Positions 8,069-18,635 of a stretch of DNA of 64,000 nucleotides are shown piece by piece (position 1 is the stretch's first letter; the number at the start of each line of letters is the position of its first letter). The DNA lies in contig OY751486.1 in assembly GCA_963565915.1 (NCBI GenBank), positions 3,224,001 to 3,288,000 of the forward strand. The letters run 5' to 3'. A model generated the notes under the pieces. The model searched no databases. It was given only the letters and a program-made list of their open reading frames with translations, and had not been told where the DNA came from. A program made the translations under genes and the position numbers. Source of the DNA: Entoloma clypeatum. Taxonomy: Eukaryota > Basidiomycota > Agaricomycetes > Agaricales > Entolomataceae.

Positions 8069-10785
8069 ACCAAAGGTCATCCGACCTGAGGTTGATAGCG
8101 GATGTGAACGCACATGCATCCATCCCAGAATAGTATGTGAACAGAACCTCCCCATGTGAGGAATACTGCCCATAGCAATTCTAAATGCAGATGGATCACC
8201 AAATTGACAACAGAAAGCGAGCCAACTTGCCAAAGTCAAGCTGGATTTGGGAGCACATCAGGAAACCATGGAAGCAATGGTACTGGACATTGGGAGAATG
8301 GACATGCTCTTGGGACATGACTGGTTGGTACACCACAACCCCACAATCAATTGGACAACTGGTGCAGTAACATTTAACCGGTGCCCAACTACATGTCGAA
8401 CCAAACATTCAGATTTCAAGGTTAACCTTGATGGTCGCAAACACTGGGTTTGCATGGTTGAAGTGCACAAGAGAGATGCAGTCTACTTCAATAAGATGGA
8501 CATCATGTGGGGCTATAACAATGTCTGGATTAAGGAGGGCAATGAATGGAAAACTGCCTTCCTCACCAGTCGAGGATTGTTTGAACCATTGGTCATGTTT
8601 TTCAGTCTTTGCAACTCCCCGGGAACGTTCTCTCAAATGATGGCTAGTCTATTCTGGGACCAGATCCGCTGACGTATCTGCATGATCTACATGGATGACA
8701 TTGTGGTTATTGGTAAAACCAAGGAGGAACTCGCGCAAAACACCAAAGAAATCCTACAGATCCTATCAGACAATGATTTGTTCCTAAAGGAGAAGAAGTG
8801 TTTATGGAAGTAATGAGATGTCCTATATTGGGATATGTGGTTGGTGAGGGACATGTCAAGATGGAAACTGAGAAGGTGGATACAATCTGAAACTGGCGAG
8901 CACCCACATCAAAAAAGGAAGTGCAGAGGTTCCTTGGATTTGCCAACTTCTATCGACGTTTTATTGAAGGGTACTCAAACATTGCGAAACCTCTCATCGC
9001 GCTCACAGGCGGTACGGCATTTACTTGGGGACCAACAGAGCAGCAAGCCTTTGAAGGTCTCATATGGGCAATTACATCGGCACCAGTCTTGGCATTACCA
9101 AAACCAGAGGGACAGTTCAGGGTTGAAACCGATGCATCGGGCTATGCAATTGGAGCAGTACTCTCTCAGAAGCAAGACGACAAATGGCACCCCATTGTGT
9201 TCTTGTCGCGGACCGTTTCTGCGGCCGAACAGAATTATGAGATATACGACAAGGAACTCCTGGCGGTCGTGGAAGCATTGAAAGATTGGAGACACTATCT
9301 GCTCGAAGCCAGGGAACGTTTCGAGATCTTGACCGATCACAAGAACCTGGAATATTTCCGTCATCCTCAGGACCTGAATCAATGACAGCGACGCTGGAAA
9401 ATGAAGTTACAAGACTATGACTTCAAATTACGGCATGTGCCTGGCAAGACCAATGTGAAAGCGGACATTCTGTCACGCTTACCCTGGTATGAAGCGGAAC
9501 TCGAACCACAAGACAGTGACCAAATGCTCAAGGAGGGACTATTCTTGAAACGGTTGAAATCAGAAGATGTGGTACAAATGGAGATTTTCATGGAGGAACA
9601 ATTCTTTGAAGGGGATGAAACATCTGATTCCGTCAAAATTGGAAACGTCACAACCATTGAAAACCCATAAATCGCATGCATCAAGACTTCGAACTGCATG
9701 GAGACAGAAGTAGCGCAGGGCCCCTCATTGGTATCAGCAGGAGAATGGGATCATCTATGCAGGAGAATGAGTCTATGTCCCGCCAGATCCACAATTATGA
9801 CAAGAATTGATGTTCGAGTCACATGATGCACCAGTGGCTGGACATCCAGGACAGTACCGAACACATGAACTCCTAACTCTCACCTACTGGTGACCTACCA
9901 TACTGCATGATGTAAAGAAGTACGTGAAGGGTTGCGACACTTGTCAATGCAACAAGATCAACCGACAGAAGCGACATGCTCCACTACATCCCCATGCAGC
10001 ACCAAGTCACCCATGGGAAGACATAGGAATTGACGTTGTGGGACCGATACCAGAATCTGATGGAAAAAACGCAATTTTGGTCATCATGGATAGACATTCA
10101 AAGATGCTTCACCTCATTCCGACAACCATGGAATTATCAGCTGAAGGATTAGCCAAGATCTATCAGGATCAGATATGGAAGCTTCATGGGATCCCCAAGA
10201 AGATCATCAGCGATAGGGGACTGCAGTTCACCAAGAAGTTCATGGAGATACTCTGCCACATGCTAGGGATCAAGAGGAACCTGTCCACCACATACCACCC
10301 ACAGACCAATGGACAGGCCGAGCGATCACATCAGGAAATGGAGGTGTTCTTACAGAACTTTGTCAACCATCTACAGGGTGATTGGGCTGAGTGGATCGCA
10401 ATCGCAGAGTTCCAGTACAATGACAAAGAACATCAGGCGACGAAGCACACCCCATTCTACCTCAACTATGGTTTACATCCTTGGAAGGGAGAACTTGTGT
10501 TAGAAGATACCAATCCGGCTGCCAACAACTTCTTGAAGAGACTCAAACAGGCATGAGAAGAAGCCAATGCAGCACTGAAACAAGCACAGGATCAGATGAA
10601 GAAGACAGTTGACACATGACAAAGTCCATCTTGGGACTACTGCATTGGAGATAAGGGGTGGCTAGAAGGGACTAACATCAGGACCGATCGCCCCTCAAAG
10701 AAACTTGATGCACTAATATATGATTGGAGCCTCAAGGAGAGTCCGAACTGGTCCGACCCCAACAACAATGAGGGATGGGGACAGT
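8069..10785 (+). pseudogene. pol: Copy G pol: protease, RT, RNase H, integrase, degraded
   Basis: The protease DSGC motif is near 8090, with LLGHDWLVHHNP later. A deletion then joins the protease tail to the middle of RT (DAVYFNKMDIMWGYNN near 8476), removing the RT fingers. RT continues with YMDD near 8690. RNase H lies at 8921-9385 (VETDASGYAIGAVLSQ, LTDHKNLEYF). The integrase zinc-finger region near 9830-9960 carries stops, and the catalytic core is at 9924-10556 (IDVVGP, ISDRG). After TGA at 10554 the frame runs to 10712 and is then joined by deletion to the last 22 residues of ORF3. Confidence 0.88.
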
Positions 10786-11112
10786 GACTCTGTGAGGACA
10801 CAGAGCTTGAGGAGGGGAACATGTTACGGACTCTATGGTATGAGGACCATGTCATATCTTTTACCTATCATCTGAACGCAGCGCCCTCTTATGAACTTAC
10901 TATGTCTAATGTCTACTTTCACAAACTTCAATTCCCAGTCTGACTTACTACCTTACTTCATCATCCCCTTTAGTATACTTCGCTCCCGTGCTGACTCACT
11001 TTCCACAGTCAGCTTACTCATTGTACATAGCCTTCCGCAGTCGCCTTACTCATGCACACTGCCTTCCGCAGTACTGACTCATCCGCTATCACCTATAGTC
11101 AGTACCTATATA

Positions 11113-11328
11113 CAGTAGCTCAAAAAACTGTCCCAATGTTTGGCTGTTTTGTACTGTATTGCTAATAACACAACAGGCACTTGTGATAATTTTCTGCAAA
11201 AACGATATGTTATTCTGTATCATCGTAGCTTTCTTTTGAGCCCTGGGTCATGTGGTTTGAACAAATATTGATGGAATAATAAATAAAACAAAATAATCAA
11301 TCATTGGGACAGTTTTTTGACCCTTGGT
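11113..11328. repeat. Left terminal inverted repeat of the Tc1 element
   Basis: About 216 bp, matching 12503-12718 in inverse orientation with few differences. It carries a 19-mer TCAAAAAACTGTCCCAATG at the outer end (11120-11138) and the same 19-mer inverted at the inner end (11302-11320). Confidence 0.92.
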
Positions 11329-11471
11329 CATTTTGGCAATATCCCTGCTATAGCAAGCCAAATCACAGTGAGTTTGAGTGTGGGAGTAATAAACAAAATC
11401 ATGTGACCTTGTTTACATCAGTTTGACATGTTGAAATTATTTCAACCCTTCTCTTCCTCTTCCACCATCAT

Positions 11472-12491
11472 ATGAGGCCCACATCTTCTACCAAGCACTC
11501 CTCTGTGGTTTCCCTTCTTCAAGACGGTTATACTTTGCGTCAAATTGAGGAAAAAACTGGTGTGGGCAAGTCTACCATTGGTAGAATCAAGAAGGAGGTT
11601 GATGGGGACAAGGAAAACAGCAGAGGGGGCCGTCCTTCCAAGCTTACTCCTCGTGACAAGCAATCAATTATTCGACAAATCACTACAGGAAAGCTTGATA
11701 ATGCTGTTCAAGCTACCCACTACATCAACAACATCCTCCCCAATCCTGTCACACCTCAAACAGTCAGAAATGCACTCAAATCTGATGACTTTTGCTCTGT
11801 TGTCAAGCAGAAACGTCCTCTGCTTAAAAAGGCCCATCGACTGGAGCGTCTCAGATTTGCCAGGTACCATGAAAATTGGACAGTTGAGGATTGGAAGAGG
11901 GTCTTGTGGTCAGATGAGACAAAAATTAACAGGATTGGATCAGATGGGAGGGTGTATACTTGGAAAAAAAGGGGGGAACCACTTTCTGACAGAACCACTA
12001 CTCCTACAGTCAAGCATGGAGGGGGGAATAACCTTATGGTATGGGGGTGCATGGGCTGGAATGGGGTGGGGGTGCTTACAGAGGTTCAGGGGATTATGAA
12101 TGCAGACCAATACTGCCAAATTTTGGATGAAGGAGTGGTGGAAAGCTTTGAAAAGTTGGAGATGGCAGAGGGGGAAAGGATATTTCAGCAGGACAATGAC
12201 CCCAAACATGCCTCCAACAAGGCAACAAAGTGGTTTGAGGACAACAACATTCAAGTTCTGGTCTGGCCTGCCCAATCCCCTGATCTCAATGCCATTGAAC
12301 ACCTCTGGGTAGAGCTGAAGAAGAATTTGAGGAAATATCCAAGTCCACCAAAAGGGGTACATGAGTTGTGGGAGAGGGTTGCAGAAGAGTGGAACAAAAT
12401 TACACCAGAAGCATGCCAAAGACTTATAGAAAGCATGCCTAGAAGGATACAAGCAGTTATCAAGGCAAAAGGGGGTCATACCAAGTACTAA
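11472..12491 (+). CDS. Tc1-family transposase, DD34E (339 aa, intact)
   Basis: Cut-and-paste transposase. Two helix-turn-helix segments occupy the N-terminal third (about residues 18-45 and 60-105), joined by a GRPS motif (GGRPSKL, residues 52-58) like the AT-hook-type linker of Tc1 proteins. The DDE domain has D148 (LWSDETK), D241 (FQQDNDPKH) and E276 (NAIEHLW), with 34 residues between the last two, which defines the Tc1 branch. The length is the usual 340. No frameshift or stop, ATG well placed after the left repeat. There is no nuclear-signal feature beyond basic residues. It could be active, though only an assay can show that. Confidence 0.95.
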   Translation: MRPTSSTKHSSVVSLLQDGYTLRQIEEKTGVGKSTIGRIKKEVDGDKENSRGGRPSKLTPRDKQSIIRQITTGKLDNAVQATHYINNILPNPVTPQTVRNALKSDDFCSVVKQKRPLLKKAHRLERLRFARYHENWTVEDWKRVLWSDETKINRIGSDGRVYTWKKRGEPLSDRTTTPTVKHGGGNNLMVWGCMGWNGVGVLTEVQGIMNADQYCQILDEGVVESFEKLEMAEGERIFQQDNDPKHASNKATKWFEDNNIQVLVWPAQSPDLNAIEHLWVELKKNLRKYPSPPKGVHELWERVAEEWNKITPEACQRLIESMPRRIQAVIKAKGGHTKY

Positions 12492-12502
12492 TTGTGTAAA
12501 TA

Positions 12503-12718
12503 ACCAAGGGTCAAAAAACTGTCCCAATGATTGATTATTTTGTTTTATTTATTATTCCATCAATATTTGTTCAAACCACATGACCCAGGGCTCAAAAGCA
12601 AGCTAAGATGATACAGAATAACATATCTTTTTTGCAGAAAGTTATCACAAGTGCCTGTTGTGTTATTAGCAATACAGTACAAAACAGCCAAACATTGGGA
12701 CAGTTTTTTGAGCTACTG
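12503..12718. repeat. Right terminal inverted repeat of the Tc1 element
   Basis: Mirror of 11113-11328. The 19-mer is at 12511-12529 (inner) and inverted at 12693-12711 (outer). Confidence 0.92.
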
Positions 12719-12841
12719 TAAACCCTCTGTAGCATAGTTAGATTTCTTAGATTTAGCAATCACATTGCTCTTCGCCTTTCCACTTCCTGCATACTCTGCC
12801 CGAACCTTGGAACGGTTTGTTAAGCATAACACTACTTAAGA

Positions 12842-13020
12842 ATGTTATACAAGGCTATGACATGCTATGATGGTATTGTATACTACACAATGCTATATGA
12901 CTATGGATTGCTATGGGGCTACAGCAGTACCACACTATGGAATGCTATGGAATGCTATGGGATGCTATGGTGCTCCGTGATGCTATGTGATGCTATGACT
13001 TTGACTGTGTTTGCTATAGT
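12842..13020. repeat. Degenerate GCTATG-rich minisatellite
   Basis: Imperfect tandem words of about 10 bp around ATGCTATGG, densest at 12935-13000. The short ORF here is a by-product of the repeat. The 13021-13386 stretch after it shows no gene. Confidence 0.7.
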
Positions 13021-13386
13021 TTGGTTTGATTAAAATCAGAGTTTGCTGATGCATGGTGATGCACTGTTTATCACAATTTACAGTGTGTTTTGATGCATCA
13101 TTTTAGAATACAGATTCTCTAGTATACATAGCTTGAGTTCCCAACTATATATATACTTTTTATGACTCTATATACATCTATTCATAAGTTCAAAGCTATC
13201 TTGAGGCCTGTGATGCCATGGTTTGGGCATCAAGGCCTTATATTTCATTGATGCTCATTGCTTGGCATTGACTGCCAAGCACTTTTGGCAATTGCCAAAA
13301 CTCAAACCATAATTCGACAGACAGCCAACGAAATATTTCCACACTTCTTTTATCCCCCCACCTCCACTCCACCTGGCTCCACTTCT

Positions 13387-14030
13387 GCCCAATGGCCACT
13401 ACCGCTGCCCAACAGCTGCCCCTTGTGCCCAACAGCCCCCTCTAACACCCAATGGCCTCCCTTCATGCCCAATGCCCCCCTCTAATGCCCCTTCATGCCC
13501 AACCGCCCCCTCACATGCCCAACCGCCCCTACTAGCGCCCAACAGCCTCCCTGTGTGCCCAACAGCTGCCCCTTGTGCCCAATGGCCTCCCTTCGTGCCC
13601 AACGGACCCTTCGCATGCCCAACGGCCCCCTCTACCACCCAACGGCCTCCCTGCACGCCCAATGCCCCCTCTTGTGCCCAACAGTGCCCTTTAATGCCCA
13701 GCGCCCTCCCTTCGTGTCAAACGGCTGCCCATCATGCCCAACAGCCACCTCTAATGCCCAAGGTCCCCCTCATGTGCGCAACGGCCGCCCCTCATGCCCA
13801 ACTGCCACAAGTCATGCCCAACAGCCTGTGCTAGCGCGCAACGGCCCTCTCTAACGCCCAATGGCACCTTCTCATGCCCAATGCTCCCCACTCGCGCGCA
13901 ACGGCCCACTCTCACATCCAGCGGCCTCCTCTCATGACCAACAGCCCCTCACTCACACCCCACAGCCTCGACTCATGCCCAATGGCCCCCCCCCACTCAC
14001 ATCCAATGGTGTCGTCTCACACCCAACATG
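13387..14030. repeat. 20-bp minisatellite, about 32 units
   Basis: Units follow the pattern CCCAACGGCCNCCCTCTATG, recurring every 20 bp with rare 10- or 19-bp units. Because 20 is not a multiple of 3, open frames on both strands (for example 13472-13834) come from the repeat and show Pro/Ala/Cys-rich peptides with a 20-residue period; none is a credible gene. Confidence 0.92.
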
Positions 14031-14237
14031 TGTTTAAATTATTAGTGTATTACCATAGTTACAACTGGTTCAGACCAGTTTGGACTGGTCCGGTCCAAGC
14101 AAAATAACATACCAAGACTGGTTCCCCCCAGTTTGGTCTCGGTCTATAGTATTTCTGAGTGATTGAAAGACCGGTCCGGTCTCGGTCCACCCATTTTTGG
14201 GGCAAAAAACCAAACCAAACCAAACCCTCAAACACTA
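14031..14237. other. GGTCCGGTC-word low-complexity stretch
   Basis: Repeated ACTGGTCCGGTCC and GACCGGTCCGGTC words in both orientations, ending in (CCAAA)n. No coding feature; the 159-residue minus ORF across it is not credible. It may be a diverged inverted-repeat element. Confidence 0.4.
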
Positions 14238-14487
14238 ATATGAAACCCCGAAGTACACCATCCAGAAAAGGAAACCAGCCCCTGATCTGGTCATCATCGA
14301 AGGACGAGAAGAGTATCATGTGTCCACGATCCTGGATTCTCAGAAGTTCTGCAGAAAGATCCAGTATCTTGTCCAATGGGAAGGATATGGCCCAGAAGAG
14401 AACACATGGGAACCTCAGACAAATGTTCAGAACACTCAAGATCTGATCTGAGATTTCCATCAGCAGAACCCATCTCGCCCACAATAA
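14238..14487 (+). pseudogene. pol: Copy H chromodomain fragment
   Basis: Matches the C-terminus of pol in copy I ([27 protein letters not shown]: the aromatic-cage chromodomain core). There is one stop near 14449, where I has CGT (Arg). Chromodomains on integrases direct insertion to marked chromatin in chromoviruses. Confidence 0.88.
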
Positions 14488-14620
14488 AAGACATTTCTCA
14501 AAATCCATGACAGTACCGACCTCATCAGTCAAACACACACTGAGTTCCCTGCTCTAGTCTACTTTCCTGCCCAATATAGCCTCCCCATTCTTCTTCTATC
14601 TTTCAAGTATCCTTGCCGCC

Positions 14621-14992
14621 ATGTCCAATATCACTGCTTCCTCCACTTCCACCACCGACATCAACCCTGCCATCGCTGCTCTCATGAATGAAGCACTCTC
14701 CATGAGAGACCAAATCCATGCCCTCAAAACTTCCCTTGCTGACCTCCTTCATCGCCAGATGCACAACTGGCTTCACTCACTATCCAACCTCCCCGTTGTC
14801 CCCAGCCCTGAGGAGAAACAAATTCTTGGGAATTACACCAGCACCCTCATCATCGAAAATCGACGTATTTGGCTGGCTATCAAAGGCCTCGAACTCACCA
14901 TTGCCATCAACAAAGAGCTGATATATGATTGGAGCCTCAAGGAGAGTCCGAACTGGTCCAACCCCAACAACAATGAGGGATGGGGACAATGA
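14621..14992 (+). CDS. Accessory ORF3 of the A family, copy H (123 aa)
   Basis: Separate ORF starting 133 nt after the end of pol, with its own ATG (CCATGTCC). The N-terminus is Ser/Thr rich. The middle is predicted helical, with a heptad-like run (LMNEALSMRDQIHALKTSLADLLHRQM) and EEKQILGNYTSTLIIENRRI, and the end is a Trp/Asn-rich tail ending NNNEGWGQ. Copy I has the same ORF (43387-43749), about three-quarters identical with many silent changes and one in-frame length change, suggesting selection on protein. It has no transmembrane segment, so it is not an envelope gene although it lies at the env position. The function is unknown. Confidence 0.75.
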   Translation: MSNITASSTSTTDINPAIAALMNEALSMRDQIHALKTSLADLLHRQMHNWLHSLSNLPVVPSPEEKQILGNYTSTLIIENRRIWLAIKGLELTIAINKELIYDWSLKESPNWSNPNNNEGWGQ

Positions 14993-15026
14993 CTCTGTGA
15001 GGACACAGAGCTTGAAGGGGGGAACA

Positions 15027-15408
15027 TGTTACGGACTCTACAGTATGTGGACCATGTCATCTCTTTTACTTATCATCCCAACTCGGCACCCTCTTATGAA
15101 TACACTATGTCTAATAGCTACTTTCGTTCCCTTAGATTCCCAGTATGACTCAGTCCGCAGTAGCCTTACTCAGCTCTGCAGCAGTAACCTTACTCAGCTC
15201 TGCAGTAGTATTACTCAGTCTGCAGTCGTCTTACTCGTGCGCACTACCTTCTGCAGTTACTGACTCATTCGCTACCGCTCATAGTCAGTACTATATAAAC
15301 CTCATGTACCATAGCTACATTCCTTAGATTTAGCAATCACATTTTCCTTTGCCTTTCCACTTCCTGCATACTCTGCCTGAACCTTGGAACGGTTTGTTAA
15401 GCATAACA
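15027..15408 (+). repeat. 3' LTR of copy H (382 bp)
   Basis: TGTTACGGACTCTACAG... to ...AAGCATAACA; G-type upstream part, TATATAAA near 15293 and AGATTTAGCAA near 15326. Preceded by the polypurine tract GAAGGGGGGAAC and the CTCTGTG-AGGA-CACAGAG hairpin (14993-15010). Confidence 0.9.
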
Positions 15409-16377
15409 CACGATCTATGTAGCACTACGGCTGCTCTGTAGACAAGTTATTTTTCCCTGATGTCGTTGATCTTGACCAAGTCAACCTATTGAGGGACTTG
15501 TTGTGGAACCAGTATGAACCCATGTGACTTGATACTAAGACCGATTGTAGGCTCTCGCCGTAACAGGGGTTGTGTGCACTGTCTGCAAGGAGTCGAGAAG
15601 TGAATGGGCATGATGGGGCTGGGTGCGGGTGGGGACTGGGACAGTGTGGAACAAGAGGTGGCCAGGCAATACATTTCTGCTCCCCATTGAGCGCTTATGG
15701 TTTTTTTTTTGTTTTTCATGTCATTTATTCTTGGAAAAACATATATGCATGAGTACAACATACTAAATTAGGAAGGAGGGGGTGGGGGGTCCCTGGGGCC
15801 CGAAAAAAAAAAGTTCAACCCCCGGTATATTTTTTCTGTTCCGCTACCCCCTTGTATCATGATGATCATGATGCCAAATACCATGATTGTAAGCCACGAG
15901 TTTTCGGAAATGAGAACTTTTCCTTTTCATCGTATGGATTCTCGGCTTCGGATTGTGGGGGAGGCGCTTGAGCTGCCGCGTGCACAATAGGCGCGATCAA
16001 TGATCATCATGTGTTCATTAGCCGATGTCACGAGACACGCGTTTCAGCTCTGGGCGGGCCACCTGTTTTCTCGTTCGTTTCCACCAACCCGACGACCGGA
16101 TACTCATCTGGTCGCTTCGAACAGGATTTCTTGTACTATACTTGAGCCTCGTAATATACTGCCTCGAAGGGACACCAAAACAGTACGTGTGCGCCGCATT
16201 CTTTGCTCGCTCGTTGGATTGACGACAATTGGCTTAGACTTGAGTTGGCTTCGATCAGTCCGGACCTAAACATTGCGATATCTCATCGCCACAAGGCAGT
16301 CAGGCATATCTCGCCTTTACTAGACCACCCTCGACGTCCGCACTTTTGGTTCACTGAACGACTTCTGGCCCGTTCAA
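15409..16377 (+). other. No gene seen; 5' region of the 577-aa gene
   Basis: Contains homopolymer runs (T near 15700, A near 15805) and a G-rich run at 15772-15800. Promoter elements of the next gene presumably lie in the last few hundred bases, but no clear TATA box is seen. Confidence 0.5.
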
Positions 16378-18111
16378 ATGTTTTTAAACACTATTCTCGA
16401 GGAACCGCATGGAGAGTTGGATCATTCATTTGAATCTGACATTGCGGACCAACATTGTAGCGAGGACCTCGACCCCGACTTTTCTTTCTGCCATGAAGTC
16501 CCTTCTAGGCCATGCAGTCGTCTGAGTTTCAACCGTGACACGCTTGGCGGGTCCCCCTTCTCAGAGGATGAGGTTTCAGATGACGCACTAGAAGGAGAAT
16601 ACCCGCCTGAAGGCGACTACCCGCCTTTTCGCCCCCACACCAGTCCCAGCTCCACTAGCACAGACCCAGGAATGGACGGAACTATCCTCACACTTCAACA
16701 AGACTCTGGCGACGAGGCACCGCCTCCTTCGCCCACATTTTCACGTCTTTCCGGCAGCGGGCTCGCACCCAACGACCCCTGCATCATATCCGATGACGAA
16801 GACTCAGACGTCGATTCCGACTGCTCTTCCTACTCAGACTTTGACGACGAAACACCGTCGTTTCCCTCACCTCCCTCACCTCCACCCATCATCCACGACT
16901 TCTCGGCACCCACACAGGAACCAGACTGGAGCCTCCGCCCCAAATTCTCCTGTCTCCCCTCCCCGCTCTCGCCAAGCCACGTCAACTACGACCCTTACTC
17001 CTTCCGCCAGAACCCGACCCGCCACTATTACGGGAACCACGGGCACTCGCGCCATGCACTGCACCACCTGAAGTGGTTCTGGGCGGCGCGGGAGGACGAA
17101 TGGCTTGAGCACAATGCCCGTCTTTGTGCGTCGAAGCCGTACGACAGGCTCTCGATATTCGACGACGTCCCAGCGGAGCTGCGTCACCCCAGCGGACGTG
17201 CGTCCCCAGACCGAGATGCCACGAACGGGTCTCGCCCGCCGTCCCCGCGGGCGGCATCTCCCTTGCCTCCGCTGACGATCCACCCACGGCGGGGCGATCT
17301 TCAGGCTCTGCGGGACCCGTATGTTGCGCATATCGACCGGTACTTTGTGGGCATGCCACTATGGACGATGTCTAAGACGTTGTGGATGTTTGATATCCAT
17401 ACGGCTTTGGAGGGTGGTTCCAGCGTATTGGAAGGCAGGTCAGGAGCCGTTGAGTGTGGAGACGACTCTACAGATGGGGAACGAAGCCCGGTGGACAGAT
17501 CGGATTCTGTTGGCTTCAGCGATGATTCCGATTCTACCCTTGTGGAAAGCGATAATGAGGGGGACGTTTCGATGTCAGAGAGGTTTGGGGAGCCAGATGA
17601 TATCATTGTGGAAGGGATACTGGATGCCTTGGATGAGGGAAGTGGCATAGGCGATCTATCTCCAGTTTCCTCCTCAACGTCAGAGCCAGAACGACCTCTG
17701 GTTGCCCACCTCATCCGCGGAGCCAAGCCGAAGTCGAGCCCGCTCGAGCAAGAAGCCCCTGGACCATCTGAGCTTCCCTCGCGCAAAAAAGAGACTGATG
17801 GTTGCTGGCCAAAAAGCTGGTACCGGCGCTGGGAGGTTCTTTTGCATCTCTGCTTGAAGGACCTCCCCCGGGACACCCTCCCACCCCGGACCCTCGCTAG
17901 CCCCAAAAGCACATCTGCTGCATTTCCTGTCCGAGGCAAGGCACGAAAATTTTTCATTCCAGACGACGAGGAAGATTGGGACGAAGTTTTGCCTGGCGAA
18001 GGCAGGGAAGTGGAGGTGACGTACAATGTAGGCAAGAAGAAGAATGCCCTCACCGTGGTCACCTCCTTATCCAAGGACGTCCAACACATCCACGGCTGCC
18101 GTCGGTCGTGA
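16378..18111 (+). CDS. Uncharacterised acidic, Ser/Pro-rich protein (577 aa)
   Basis: Single-exon ORF with host-like GC-rich codon use. Residues 1-180 are acidic and Pro/Ser rich (SEDEVSDDALEGEYPPEGDY, DDEDSDVDSDCSSYSDFDDE), probably disordered. A better-ordered segment follows at about 215-260 (HALHHLKWFWAAREDEWLEHNARL) and 310-345 (DPYVAHIDRYFVGMPLWTMSKTLWMFDIHTALE). Another acidic disordered part ends with a short Trp-rich segment (WPKSWYRRWEVLLHLCLKD) and a basic tail. No known domain, signal peptide or membrane segment is recognised. The start is the first ATG of the open frame. It may be a lineage-specific protein. A 272-residue antisense frame is a shadow. Confidence 0.7.
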   Translation: MFLNTILEEPHGELDHSFESDIADQHCSEDLDPDFSFCHEVPSRPCSRLSFNRDTLGGSPFSEDEVSDDALEGEYPPEGDYPPFRPHTSPSSTSTDPGMDGTILTLQQDSGDEAPPPSPTFSRLSGSGLAPNDPCIISDDEDSDVDSDCSSYSDFDDETPSFPSPPSPPPIIHDFSAPTQEPDWSLRPKFSCLPSPLSPSHVNYDPYSFRQNPTRHYYGNHGHSRHALHHLKWFWAAREDEWLEHNARLCASKPYDRLSIFDDVPAELRHPSGRASPDRDATNGSRPPSPRAASPLPPLTIHPRRGDLQALRDPYVAHIDRYFVGMPLWTMSKTLWMFDIHTALEGGSSVLEGRSGAVECGDDSTDGERSPVDRSDSVGFSDDSDSTLVESDNEGDVSMSERFGEPDDIIVEGILDALDEGSGIGDLSPVSSSTSEPERPLVAHLIRGAKPKSSPLEQEAPGPSELPSRKKETDGCWPKSWYRRWEVLLHLCLKDLPRDTLPPRTLASPKSTSAAFPVRGKARKFFIPDDEEDWDEVLPGEGREVEVTYNVGKKKNALTVVTSLSKDVQHIHGCRRS

Positions 18112-18635
18112 CATCTCAATATCGTTATTTATTATGGTCATTTGCATCCGCCGTTTCTGCGATTTTCATCTGCACAGCACAACAAACATCATGCCAGACC
18201 CTTCCCCACCACCACTTCTGTTGCAAGCACGGCTCGTACTACCCCCGCACTATCATTCATCGTGTACTATATCATCCATCGACACCATACCATCGTCCCC
18301 ATGTCTGCTCTTCATTATTCCCGCGGCATGGCTATTCCACTCCTTCCATTCTTCTGCCCAGCTCCTGCCTGCGTAGTAGTTCCTGGCGGCCTCTTTGTGG
18401 CGTGCTTGAGCTATGCGTAGCCCTTGTACATCATGCATTTTTCGATTTGTGGTAATGTTCTCATCATGGTATTCTACACATTTGCACGTAGTGTTTCTTT
18501 CTTTACAGAACTATTATTTCGTTGCGGTGCAGCATATCGAGTTCTACAATTAACATTTTCAATACATACATACAGTAGGGTGAAATCATTTGTTTTGGGA
18601 AATTACGCGGTCACGATGATGGTATTTCTCGCACT
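18112..18635 (+). other. No gene seen; 3' region
   Basis: Pyrimidine-rich sequence between the 577-aa gene and the next one. Overlapping short open frames differ in all three phases and have no coding character. Confidence 0.5.

Larger units (their letters stand above)
11113..12718 (+). mobile_element. Tc1/mariner transposon (1606 bp), apparently complete
   Basis: Flanked by TA at 11111-11112 and 12719-12720, with terminal inverted repeats of about 216 bp starting CAGTAGCTC. It contains one transposase gene with all catalytic residues. The insertion point is the TATA box of the G 3' LTR. Arms are nearly identical to each other, so this is a recent arrival compared with the surrounding gypsy copy. 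Confidence 0.95.
6298..12831 (+). mobile_element. Chromovirus of the A family, decayed copy G
   Basis: Both LTRs are present (6298-6698 and 10822-12831, the latter split by a Tc1 element). Gag has an internal deletion, protease-RT is deleted and fused, RNase H and integrase are broken by stops, and the chromodomain and most of ORF3 are deleted. The flanks CAAAG and CTACT do not match, so no target duplication is visible; the two LTRs may come from recombination between copies. This copy cannot move on its own. Confidence 0.88.
10822..12831 (+). repeat. 3' LTR of copy G, split by a Tc1 element
   Basis: The LTR begins at TGTTACGG after the polypurine run GGAGGGGAAC and ends at AAGCATAACA. Positions 11113-12718 plus one TA copy are the Tc1 insertion; without it the LTR is about 402 bp, like the 5' LTR. 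Differences from the 5' LTR are mostly CG versus CA/TG. Confidence 0.9.
14238..15408 (+). mobile_element. A-family 3' fragment, copy H (5' truncated)
   Basis: Begins inside the integrase tail/chromodomain region and continues through ORF3, hairpin, polypurine tract and 3' LTR. Everything upstream is missing. The flank after the LTR is CACGA. Confidence 0.9.

Noticed and set aside
13399..13854. Pro/Ala/Cys-rich ORFs of about 120 codons on both strands
   Set aside because: They come from the 20-bp minisatellite, whose period opens all frames.
12842..14030. CRISPR array
   Set aside because: No spacer-repeat structure; continuous tandem repeats in a eukaryotic setting.
14059..14538. 159-codon reverse ORF
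   Set aside because: Spans low-complexity GGTCCGG words and the antisense of the H chromodomain.
6298..15408. G and H as one long element
   Set aside because: G already has its own 3' LTR at 10822-12831; H begins inside the chromodomain after unrelated minisatellites.
17301..18119. 272-codon antisense ORF
   Set aside because: Lies opposite the 577-aa gene; its openness follows from that gene's codon use.
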